Origin: Typhlomys cinereus
Lineage: Eukaryota; Chordata; Mammalia; Rodentia; Platacanthomyidae
DNA: 64,000 bases
Assembly: GCA_023101885.1 (NCBI GenBank)
Contig: JALPQD010000361.1
Location: 406,327-470,326, forward strand
Direction of reading: 5' to 3'
Shown one piece after another: positions 24,511-34,605 of this stretch; the stretch's first letter is position 1; each line of letters starts with the position of its first letter. The notes beneath the pieces were generated by a model. It saw nothing but the letters and a program-made list of their open reading frames with translations, did no database searches and was not told where the DNA came from. Both the position numbers and the translations under genes were made by a program.

Positions 24511-27105
24511 GAAAAGAAGCAAATCCTACAGTCTCTCTTGACAATGCATTTCTATCTGATCCATGTCAACACTTTGTTGGAAGAAAGTTTCTTTGCTTCT
24601 TTGCAGCACTCTGAGCCTTTATTTTTTGAAGGAATGCCAAGAGCTTGGAAACCTCTGGGAACACTCTAGTCTCTGGAAAACATTCAGGATTCCTTTCAAT
24701 TTATTCTCTAGAAAAAAATCTCTTCAAACAAGTAACATTTCTTCAGTATAACACATTTCTTCCATTGTGTCCTAGGTCTACCTCAAAAATCTACTTCATG
24801 AGAAGTATTTTAGGGTCATACAACATGGATTCATGGTGGTCTTTGATGTTGTGACTAGACAGTGAGCACATTGATGTCTACAGTGATGCTGAAGAACTGA
24901 AAGATTATCAGTAACATTTTGATTTGTGTTTTTAAGAAATTTTAGAAACTGATTCTTCTTATCTTGAGTCACTGATTTATATAAATGCTGCCATTGATTT
25001 CTTTTCCAAGGAGACTAGTACTTCTATGATTTCCATCACAGGAAAATAACCACACCCAAACTGATCATTTTTACAAGCAAATGTCAAGTTTATCAAAAGC
25101 GCTAGAAGTTCGTTTGGAAATAAGCTGCTTAGGTCGTTTTTGCAACTTCAAAACATGTTCTACTGTTCTCTTCCTGAATACCACTGTGTAGAGTGCTGGC
25201 TTGTACTGATGGTCACAGGAACAAAAGCTGTTGTGTAAAGACTGTGTTAGGAAAGAGACCCAGAGAAACAAGCTGTCCCTGTTCCCAAATTACAAGTGTT
25301 TGGTTAAAATTAGATTAGTTCTCTCTTCAACTACCTTGTTATTTCTGTAGTAGCTTGCTATTTCCACAGTTATGGTCCAAATATTTAAAGCATTGCTAAT
25401 ATAAATCTAGATGAGGAAACAGATTATCAAAATGAACTATGGAATTCACAAGCTGAACATACATCATCCATAGTATATTTGATTCCTCTGAACACTCATT
25501 TTTAATTTGCAAGTTAGAGTGGACATAAAATTGTCTAGAATAAGTCAGTAACTAATTATATTTTATCCATTCAGCTTTAAAACTCTAACACCAATGCTTC
25601 CTTACGACAAGTGTTCTTCAGTATGTAGACAGTGTGAGACCGTTTTAAAGAGGATCCAGCAATGGGAAGTGTGCTTGTGGAATAAGATGAAAAGATCAAC
25701 AGAAACAAAAATGTGACCAAGTTGGATTTAATTCAGAAAAATTTTATAACCCTTTGAAAAGATCATCTATTCATGATCATGAAGGTTTAAAATATCTTTG
25801 ACATATAACTTATGGAGGATAAGTGCTTATCTTTTAACTGAAGAATAAAAATAACTGGTCAGGCACAGGCGAGGATAGTAAGCATGGAGTTTGCTTTGGG
25901 AAGCCATGATGTATGTGTACAGATAGGATATTCAGGGAAAGCAGGTTGGAGGATTTCATTTGTTCAGTAGTAGATTAGTTGTTCATCTTTCACTTCAGAA
26001 GATGTGCTCTGATGGTCAATGTGCATGCATGAGCACGCATGTAAGCACATATGCACATGTGTGCTCACAATACAGTGGCAGGTCTAGTGCTCAATACTTG
26101 TTACTCTCTAGCAAAGAATTAATTAAGATTTCTCCATTAAATTTTTCACATATTATGCATTATCAGAAGGAAATGTAATATATTTTATTAAGCAGTATAA
26201 TTTATATAAGATCAGTTTAGTTTTTGAAAGCAATATATTTTTGCATAAAGTGATAGGTTTTATGGATTAATTTCACTTTAAAATTCATATTAGCTTTAAC
26301 TTTTCATTTTACTAAGATACCCCAATAATGTGTACATTAATATTGCATGACTCTAGATTGCTCTAATTTATAGTAGAAGAACCAAAGTCCCTTAAGCATA
26401 AGCTTTTAAAATTCATAAGTTGGGTGAGAGTTTAATGGAAGGAAGTAGGAGATGTCTGCTCTCTATTATAGCAAAGTCATCTTATTCATAAGTCCCTGAA
26501 AACTTTCCATGTATAAAATTTCATACTTATCCATCTTTGGATCATAGAAGGGAACCTCGAAGTTCCTCTGTTTCATGAAAACTTATTTTCTGCTTACTAA
26601 AATTAAGTTTTTCATATATGCAATATTTGAAATCTAAACAATTGCATTCAGGAAAATGGTCAGACAGCAAAGCAGCTGTGATGCTGAGAGATGTGGAAGC
26701 TCTGGGCAGCTGCAGTGACTATCGCATGGACGTTGAAAAGACGCCATTGGCAGAGGGCCTCTGAGCCCTCCCTGGCCAGCACGGTAAGGAGAGCCCCTGC
26801 TCCTAGTGCTCGGTAAGCTTGTGGAACAAAATCATCTAAAAATAGTGATTATTTTATTTAGCCGGACAAGTTTTACTCACTGCTTGGTTCACAGAATACA
26901 TGCGTGGAGCCTGGTGGTGGTTTGGCCGCTGAGGGACCCCCAATCCCATGCGGTGTCTGGCTTTCACTGTCCCACATCGGCCTTCCCAATGCCATCTGCT
27001 GCATGCAGGAATCAGAGCGCGAACTGCACACCTGCTCTTCTAGAAACAACAGTCACATCGGCAAAGCTTTCCTTAACGATAAAAGAGTAAGAGTGATTGA
27101 AGAAG
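24511..27105. other. No gene recognised
   Basis: Mostly AT-rich unique DNA. Around 26640-26820 it is richer in GC, with GTAAG donor-like sites at about 26783 and 26811, but I see no supporting frame or acceptor to call an exon. Confidence 0.5.
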
Positions 27106-27124
27106 ACATCACCTGTCAACTTCA

Positions 27125-27258
27125 GACATCCACATGTATACACTCCTACTTACGCATGCACTCCCACACATACATGTGCCGACATACATACATGCACCCA
27201 CACGCATATGAACATGTGTACATATATAAATGTACCACACACACACACACACACACGT
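27125..27258 (+). repeat. Interrupted CA/CATA simple repeat
   Basis: Alternating ACATACATG and CACACA motifs end in a pure (CA)n run at 27236-27257. Frames through it are low-complexity artefacts. Confidence 0.85.
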
Positions 27259-27427
27259 GCACTGAGTGGGACTAATCTCTCCTTCCTGACTTGGGATGTT
27301 CTATTTAACCTTCCCTGACCTGCATTTCCACCCATATCCTAATTAGTCTGCAGTGGCCAAAATTAGAGCCATTTGTTTTATATGAAAAGGAGTTTCTAGC
27401 TTCTGCAACTGAGAGAGAAACATGACA

Positions 27428-27500
27428 AACTCATCTGCTTGTGACGAATTCATGTGCTTGTGACTAACTCATCTATTTGTGACTAACTCATCTGCTTATT
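27428..27500 (+). repeat. Short degenerate tandem repeat around CTTGTGACTAACTCAT
   Basis: Three to four copies of a 24-25 bp unit containing TTGTGACTAACTCATCT. Related CTTGTGACTGGCC and CTTGTGACTGACAACTCA motifs recur at 28121-28162, on the far side of the repeat element between them. Confidence 0.65.
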
Positions 27501-28110
27501 TATTAGTCAGGGTTCTCTGAAGAAACAGAATCTCTAGAATGTAATATATATAAAAATAAGTTCATTAAAAAATAGCTAACAGTGAAAATAATGTCCTTCA
27601 AGGTAGCTGCCTGCAGCAGCCTCTTTCTTGATTGGAATGTTCCACAAAGCCAAAAAAATCCCAAGAAGTTCTCAAGCCTTTGCTCCTCCGGAGGGTGGAA
27701 GATGCTGGGTTCTGACGTCAGTGAACAGCAAACAGCAGCAAGGCCCAGAGACCAGGCTCCAAAGGCAGCGGGAACAGCAACAACATGGTGGAAAAGGTGA
27801 AGCTCCAAGTCAGCCAAGGACGGAGGCAGCAGCAGCAGCAACTAAGAAGGCCACAATGCTCTAAAAATGCATGATGCTTGCAGAGTGGACTGCACAGCAA
27901 GTCGACACAGGATAAGGGAAGAGCAAGCCCCTCCTCCTTGCACCTCCTATTATCCTGTCCACCACTGGAAAGTACCACCCACTATGCGCTGGGTTTTCCA
28001 CAGCAATCAATCAAGTACCTGCAGACTTGTTCAGGGGCCATTCCAACCATTAACTTTCCACAGCTGTGCCCCAAACAGTCTGCAACTGTCAAGTCGACAC
28101 CAAAATGCAA
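27500..28110 (+). repeat. Rodent dispersed repeat (LTR-like), about 600 bp
   Basis: It opens TTATTAGTCAGGGTTCTCTG (27501-27520), followed by AAACAGAATCTCTAGAATG and an ATATATA stretch. It closes near TCAAGTCGACACCAAAATGC (28089-28108). This start/end pair is familiar from a dispersed rodent repeat whose name I cannot give with confidence. Overlapping open frames of up to 118 codons within it (27867-28223) are not supported as genes. Confidence 0.5.
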
Positions 28111-28430
28111 CCCTAACAGCTTGTGACTGGCCAACTGGCCTGCTTGTGACTGACAACTCACTTAATGAATTCTACTTTTGTCCATATCCAGATGGCAGGA
28201 TTTCAATTTTTATTACTAGATAATTATGCAGCAGCTAATGGACATCCTTACTTGAAGGACACCTTGCAATCTGTCCAGTAGCATTGGAACAATGCTTCTC
28301 TGTCAGGCCTCTCTGTAGAATTATGTTTTGTGCTCAAGAATAGCTGAGAGGTAAATAACTCAAATGCTATGTTTTAATATTTTAAATAACTTTTCAGAAC
28401 TTAACTAATGTCTAAAATCTCACATTCAGT

Positions 28431-28612
28431 TTTTTTTTAGTGTGTGTGTGTGTGTGTGTGGGTGTCAGAGGGCACTGTGTGTCCCTGTGGAGGACTAAGG
28501 GTGACTTCAAGAATCATTTTGGATTGCTTCTACCTCCTTCTTGCTTTGATCTGGGATTTCTCAGGCTCTGCCCACCAGGGACAGAAGTGCAGGACACAAT
28601 TGTTTCTGCCTG
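28431..28612 (-). mobile_element. B2-like SINE, 5'-truncated, antisense
   Basis: The poly(T) and (TG)n start are its reversed A/CA tail. CACTGTGTGTCCCTGTGGAG (28474-28493) and GATCTGGGATTTCTCAGGCT (28549-28568) are the reverse of the body seen at 20518 and 24185. The tRNA-like head is missing. Confidence 0.8.
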
Positions 28613-28619
28613 GTGTCAC

Positions 28620-29055
28620 ATCCAGTTTTTCAAGCAGATTAAACCTATATTTGCCTTATGTACAAAAGAATCTATGGAATTTCATGTGTTTGTAAACAGA
28701 TTCAAAAATCAGTGAAAAAATATATGTTTGACTGGAATTTGACTTTAATTACAATGTTTTGATTTTTAATGAAAACTAGCTTCCAAATCTATTAATTGTT
28801 CATTACCTCTTCCAATTTTGAAAAAATAGACATGACTTAAACAGAGAGACAGTTGCAATGATAAGAGCTTGAAAGCAACTGGTCACACAACCATCCATGG
28901 TTGCAAAACAATGAATGTATGCGTGATTGCTAACTCCCTCCCTCCATCTTTATGTAGCCCTGACCAACTTTTATGACCCACTTTTAGGGTGGGTCTTGTG
29001 CCAAATAGCTTAGTTAATATAATCCCTTAGAGGCATGTCTAGAGGTCTCTCTCCT
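28620..29055. other. Unique DNA, no gene seen
   Basis: No frame, RNA gene or repeat stands out. Confidence 0.6.
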
Positions 29056-29059
29056 ATGA

Positions 29060-29495
29060 GTCTAGAGCCCTGCGCCCAGCTTTACCCTAAGGCCAGTGCA
29101 CACTGTGTCACTGCACAGAGTACTGAGTGCTTGAGAGACAAGGGAAGGCGTGTCTGGAGCCTGCGCCCAGCTTTACCCTAAGGACAGTGCACACTGTGTC
29201 ATTGCAGAGTACTGAGTGCTTGAGACAAGGGAAGGTGTGTCTGGAGCCCTGCGCCCAGCTTCAGGCTAAGGACAGTGACGCACTGTGTCATTGCAGAGTA
29301 TTGAGTGCTTGAGAGACAAGGGAAGGCGTGTCTGGAGCCCTGCGCCCAGCTTTACCCTAAGGACAGTGAAGCACTGTGTCACTGCACAGAGTACTGAGTG
29401 CTTGAGACAAGGGAAGGCGTGTCTGCAGCCCTGCGCCCAGCTTCAGGCTAAGAACAGTGACACTGTGTCACCGCACAGAGTACTTGAGTGCTCCA
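29060..29495 (+). repeat. Minisatellite, 88-91 bp unit, five copies
   Basis: The motif GCGCCCAGCTT starts at 29072, 29163, 29251, 29342 and 29433. Each unit also has a CACTGTGTCA and a GAGTACTGAGTGCTTGAGA-type block. Units alternate in detail: 'CTTTACCCTAAGG' in copies 1, 2 and 4 against 'CTTCAGGCTAAG' in 3 and 5, and 'GAGAGACAAGGG' after copies 1 and 3 against 'GAGACAAGGG' after 2 and 4. This gives a two-unit (about 180 bp) periodicity. Frames through it are repetitive by-products. Confidence 0.95.
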
Positions 29496-30245
29496 GAATT
29501 TTAATTTTAGAACCAGTCATGGAGGCAAGTGCAGAAAGGGACAGAGGATACTTACTAGTTACAATTATTTAGTCATCGCTAAGCGCCCCTTCCCTAGATG
29601 TTGGATAGAAAGCGTTCTTTCTTCATGGCTGGGTAGCATAGTGGGGAGGCGGAAGTGCACGCAGTGAAACAGTGGTGATGATGTCCTGAGGAAAATCCAA
29701 ATGGAGAAAAGGAGATGTGTGACAGTAAGACAGGAGGGCATCATTAGTGCTTTCTCATTAAGAGCGCGGTGAGCTGTAGCACCTGTGTGTAAGCAAGGAG
29801 GCTACGGAGAAGGACTCGGGTGGAGCCCAGGCCTGCGCCTAGAGTCGAGCCAGCCAGAGCAAGATCACACAGGACGCTCAGCCGAAGAACTTAGGTCTCT
29901 TTTGTACCAGCCTTTGTGGAAGGAATTAGAAGAGGGAATTACACAGTGCAGCTTACGTGCCCAGCCACCTTTGCCAACACTGTGTGGAACAATCTTTTCA
30001 ACTCAGAGCAACAGCAGCGAGGCTAATGAGGAGGCCCATGCAGAAGGGGGGGCCTCGCTGCTGTGTTCAGAGCACCCGCCACCTTCAGATGCTCGCTGGA
30101 TACGCGGTGAGACCCTCCGGCAGGCTGGGTTATCACACCTTTCCCAGGTGACTTCCCAGGGCGAGCATCACTAGTACATGACAAAGTTCCTCACTTACTC
30201 GGTTTTACTGGAGATTCGCCAGCGGAAATGTGGGGTGCTCTGTTG
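29496..30245. other. No gene recognised
   Basis: Fairly GC-rich around 29780-30170, where a 129-codon frame on the plus strand (29785-30174) lies open. It has no known motif and a second overlapping frame, so I treat it as chance. Confidence 0.5.
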
Positions 30246-30345
30246 ACGTTTTTTGAGACAGGGATGTCGTGTAGTCCACACATCCATAACCTGACCCCGC
30301 AGCCTCCTCCTTGCGGTGCACTGAACCAGGCTGGGCTCTCCCCGG
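30246..30345 (-). mobile_element. B1 SINE fragment, antisense
   Basis: GTTTTTTGAGACAGGGATGT (30247-30266, with small slips), then GAACCAGGCTGGGCTCTC, are the reversed B1 tail and body. Diverged and short. Confidence 0.5.
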
Positions 30346-31020
30346 TGAAAAGTATAGACCTTATGCTTTTGGCAGAGTGGTGTGAATATTTTAATCGTAA
30401 TCTACTGTCTACTAAAATGTCACAGATTGACTGAGTTAAACAAAATTATTGAGAAAGAAAAAATTCACAAATTGTACCACTGAAAATTGAATCAAGATCC
30501 AAACGACTGCTGCTTTCTGTTTTGGAAACTTTCAAAATTTTCTAATCATTTAAAAATGCAGAAGTAATTCACTTATTTCGAGTTTAATTTATTTGCTTTG
30601 AGTTAATGATATTGGTTTACTGTTCGTTAGCACATGGCTTCAGAACAGATATTAGATACAAACTAACAAATATTTTCTATAGAAAACAGCAGATGCAAAA
30701 AAAGTCTCCCCTTAACAATGTACTTCTATGAATTCAAATGAGTCATATCATCCTACTTTTGATTTACTTTTTAAAATATTTATGCATTAATAAAGTTAGT
30801 ACATCTAAATAAGTTTTTTCAGTAATGAAACGTCCTATTTATTGTATGCTTCACTAAGTCAATTCTTTAGCAAGTGTTGTAATAAAATTTGTTTTCATCA
30901 CAGTACTCATTATATGGTGATAAAACACACACACTTTTTTATTAAATGAAGGTTTAATTAAAGGTTAAAAGATGAAATGCTTAAAGTCATGGGTAGCGTG
31001 TGTCAAAGCTGTGGTTACTC
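30346..31020. other. AT-rich unique DNA, no gene seen
   Basis: High A+T and no notable frame or repeat. Confidence 0.6.
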
Positions 31021-31028
31021 CCTTGTGC

Positions 31029-31720
31029 AAGCCCAAAGCATAGACTCTAATCCACACACTACTGATTCATGCAGAAGTCTAACGCATAGACTCTAATCCA
31101 CACACTACTGATTCATGCAGAAGTCTAAAGCATAGACTCTAATCCACACACTACTGATTCATGCAAAGGTCCAAAGCATAGACTCTAATCCACACACTAC
31201 TGATTCATGCAGAGGTCTAACGCATAGACTCTAATCCACACACTACTGATTCATGCAGAAGTCCAAAGCATAGACTCTAATCCACACACTACTGATTCAT
31301 ATAAAGGTCTAAAGCATAGACTCTAATCCACACACTACTGATTCATATAAAGGTCTAACGCATAGACTCTAATCCACACACTACTGATTCATGCAGAAGT
31401 CTAAAGCATAGACTCGAATCCACACACTACTGATTCATGCAGAAGTCTAAAGCATAGACTCTAATCCACACACGACTGATTCATGCAGAAGTCTAAAGCA
31501 TAGACTCTAATCCACACACTACTGATTCATGCAGAGGTCTAAAGCATAGACTCGAATCCACACACTACTGATTCATGCAGAATTCTAAAGCATAGACTCT
31601 AATCCACACACTACTGATTCATACAGAAATCTAGGCATAGACTCTAATCTACACACTACTGATTCAGAGGTCTAGGTATAGACTCTAATCCACACATTAC
31701 TGATTCATAGAGAGGTCTAA
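31029..31720 (+). repeat. Minisatellite, 46-bp unit, 15 copies
   Basis: TAGACTCTAATCC or its variants start at 31041, 31087, 31133 and so on to 31593 at an exact 46-bp spacing. Two slightly shortened copies follow (31638, 31679). Unit content: CATAGACTCTAATCCACACA then CTACTGATTCATGCAGAAGT. Copies differ by point variants (AACGCATAG, CCAAAGCATAG, ACTCGAATCC, ATATAAAGG) that recur every three units. Not a multiple of three, so it has no coding meaning. Confidence 0.97.
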
Positions 31721-32520
31721 AGTGCTTTGTAAGCAAGTGTTAAACAAATAGAAAGACTGTAGTTTATTATAAACTTTCCTTCTCAAAGACTAGCAATCTT
31801 GGTTACTTACCTACTGTACCCATTTTATGGGCACCTTTTGGAGAAGTACTGGCTCTTGACCCAGAAATTCCCACGTTCTAGCATACAGCACTGAGTGAGG
31901 TCCCAGTCCTTTCCACATTGTTGTATTTTAGCATGACAGAAGCAGAGCTAAAGCCCAGGTCTGGGTGATATTCTGGCATTATGTTGGTCTTTTATGATAA
32001 TTTGAGTAAGTGGTATGAATTCATGGTAGCCTTCATGGTCCTATTTTAAAACATTTCTTCCAGACTACTGTGCAAGTTTATGAGCACAGACATAATTGAA
32101 CTGCAGAAGAGTGTGTCCATCTGGTTGACTAAGTCATCTTCAACTTTGGTTTTGGTAAATCCTAAGTAGGTCTACTGATGTCTCTGTACAATGTCCTCTA
32201 CAAAGCAGCCTTGTGCTGGTATCCTGTATGCGATGTTACATACTGAGACCACCAATTCTGTTTCTAGTTCAAGGAATAAGTAATTAAATAAGACTGGAAA
32301 TGCAAGAGCATGTCTGCTTCTTTGTAGGCATCCTGCTACCTAGGATCTCTCAGGCAACCTTTTATATTAAGCATGGTCCTTTAAATCTATACCTTGATCC
32401 TTACAATATCATAAATGTCAACTTCCTAATCTACTTCTAGTATATGAAATACATGAGGCTCACAGTCCAGGGGGAGAGACAAGGTGTCAGGGAACTAGCA
32501 TACCTGTTTCTGGAGGAAGG
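31721..32520. other. Unique DNA, no gene seen
   Basis: No coding or RNA feature recognised. Confidence 0.6.
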
Positions 32521-32524
32521 TGCA

Positions 32525-32705
32525 ATTCTCAACTCTGCTGCTCACTGTAGTAACCTTGGACATTCTCGGTTTACTCGAGAAGAATGTGTCCATTTACTCT
32601 CTGACTCTCTATTCCCAATGACAAAAGGAAAATAACAGTTTTTAAGGAGCTTCTTGTAAGGATAAATGTGACAGCTGAAAATACTGTACAAGGAAGAATT
32701 TGGTA
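32525..32705 (+). mobile_element. MIR-like ancient SINE
   Basis: CTCTGCTGCTCACTGTAGTA, then ACCTTGGACATTCTC, then a CTAT..CCCAATGACAAAAGGAAAATAACAG-type run and TTGTAAGGATAAATGTGACA follow the order of a MIR element at low identity. An ancient mammalian tRNA-derived SINE is the best explanation. Confidence 0.5.
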
Positions 32706-33985
32706 AATGACAACATGTCAATAAGCATACTAGTTTTGTGATCTAACAAATTGCCTTAATGTCTCAATGCCAAAAGCTGCTATAATTAATCTTAAACTTA
32801 GACCCTGTCACAGAACCTGTAACGCTGAAAGTCTGCATGTCACAGTTGTCCATATTAACACTTTTTGTCTTTTAGTTTTTTGATTTTTCAGTTATGCAGT
32901 CATGATTGTGCATAGGTTCAGAGTTTTACTGTACAGAGATGGAGAAAAATCCTATACCTGTTCTTGCTGAGTTACTATGCTGGTTGCGTGTGAGCACTCA
33001 AGCAAAGAACATAATTTAGCCCTTCTACCCAAGTTTATCTTCAGAGAGTAGATATAATTGAGAATATCCCAGAATTTGAAAACATTTTGAGAATCACTGT
33101 AATACCACAAGCAAAATATTCTATCTCTGTCCTAAGATGCACCAATAATATTATATAAATTTATGTTCTAACTGAACATATTTGGACTTGATCCTTTACT
33201 AACATATTTCCCTGTATGCATGCCAAGTTCAAAATTTGTCATGAACATTTTGGGCGAGAGATATTTAACTTGTTCATATTTTCATGCACACACAAACAGG
33301 CATGCATATCCTTTCAAATCTCCACAGAAATCCTTCAAATAATTATAATTTGTGATACAGAAATCTTGAGGTAAGATAACCTGCTTGTGACTAAACTCAT
33401 GGATATAAATGTGTGCATGTGCACACACGCACTTGTGTGTGTGTTTACATATTGTGTGTGAATACATGTGTACACAAAAATATATGCATGCTTCAAAATG
33501 GAATCAACCTTCACTTCCTCATTTCCACAACTAGACAAAAGTTATAAATTTGTTGACGTACACGGTATCTACTTCAAATTCAAGAACGCCTTCTGTCTGA
33601 GAACACATCTATTTTGTTCGTTTTTGAATGCCTTTGGGTGCTGTCTGAATGCCAACTTCTTTCCAACACGGACTTCCCGAGAGGCAGGCTTTGCTACTGA
33701 ATATCAGCCAGCCCTGTAAAATGATTGATGGGCCTAAAAATTCAAAGGTGGCTTTTAAATTCAGTCCAAATCTTTAGTGTATTCATATCACAAAACTTTT
33801 GGCAATCTTTGTCAACTCTTTACTCTTAATATAGCCAGAATTTCATATTTTAATAAAATAAAATTTCTAGGGACTGGATTTTAAAGTAGCAGTTCTCCGC
33901 TTGTTTCCCTCTCGCTTTTCTATGTAATTCAGCAACCCTGAGAAGTAATGATTCTGCTTTTATAGTGCAGAAGCTAAGTAGTGTG
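32706..33985. other. AT-rich unique DNA, no gene seen
   Basis: Short CA/TG runs near 33420-33445. No convincing frame. Confidence 0.6.
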
Positions 33986-33994
33986 AGGACATGA

Positions 33995-34465
33995 GAAAGT
34001 GGAGCTTAAATGGGGGAGGCTTCTGGACGGCGCCTCCCCACTGCGCTGCTGTGCACCGGTGCATCTGGGAGAGCTGCAGTCTTGCCGCAGCGCTTGGCCC
34101 TGAACCCAGTGACTCCAGGTAACGGCTCCAAACCCCTGGTGGAGCCCAGCAGGTCACCAAAGCCAAGACCTGCATGGGAGGAGCCTTCAGGGAGGGGAGT
34201 TTCCCCCCGGGAGCACGGAGGGTTGATAAGAAAGCCAGAGTCCTGTGTCCGCAGCAGGAGCTCGCAGCTGCACTCCTGTCCTGCCCAGAAAATAGCAGTT
34301 GCCTCGTTTCCAGTTCCTTTTCCGCAAGGCCCCGCGGAATCATGTGGCTTCCGGTTAGGGCTGCGACGCTCACTTACTCTCAGCACCTTGACCAGCCGCG
34401 CTCTGGGTTCACTGCCGTTCCTCCAAAGAGAAGCTTCTCTGCTGGAGGTTGAAAGCGTCACTTGT
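33995..34465. promoter_or_regulatory. CpG-rich patch, possible decayed CpG island
   Basis: In an otherwise AT-rich region this stretch is GC-rich, with many CpGs (for example ACGGCGCCTCC, TGCGCTGCTGTGCACCGG, CCCCGCGGAATC, CTGCGACGCTC, CAGCCGCGCTC). Both strands are open for over 160 codons here (plus 34010-34516, minus 34506-34006), as expected where stop codons are scarce in GC-rich DNA. No protein family is recognised in either frame. It could be a CpG-island promoter of an unannotated transcript, or an old GC-rich insertion. Confidence 0.4.
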
Positions 34466-34570
34466 CTGTGGGTAGGAATGATATTTAAAAGGCAATTTGG
34501 AACCATGTCAGTTTAGCTAAAAGAAATATATTAAGCTCCCCAGGTCCCCTCTGACCTCTTCAGCCTTGTT

Positions 34571-34605
34571 TTGTTGTTGTTGTTGTTGTGTTTGTTTGTT
34601 TGTTT
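34571..34605 (+). repeat. (TTG)n/(TTTG)n microsatellite
   Basis: Trinucleotide TTG run passing into tetranucleotide TTTG. Confidence 0.9.

Noticed and set aside
26640..26830. Possible exon with GTAAG donor-like sites
   Set aside because: No clear acceptor, frame or neighbouring exon. Donor-like pentamers are common by chance.
29127..29572. Frames with repeated LEPCAQLQAKDS-like segments
   Set aside because: They run through the 88-91 bp minisatellite. The unit is not a constant multiple of three, and the frame changes between copies.
31029..31720. Regularly spaced 46-bp repeats resembling a CRISPR array
   Set aside because: The whole 46-bp unit repeats, so there are no unique spacers, and the window is mammalian. 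It is a minisatellite.
34006..34516. Overlapping 166- and 168-codon frames on opposite strands
   Set aside because: Both are open because the DNA is GC-rich. They mirror each other, no domain is recognised, and the CpG patch itself is the more meaningful signal.
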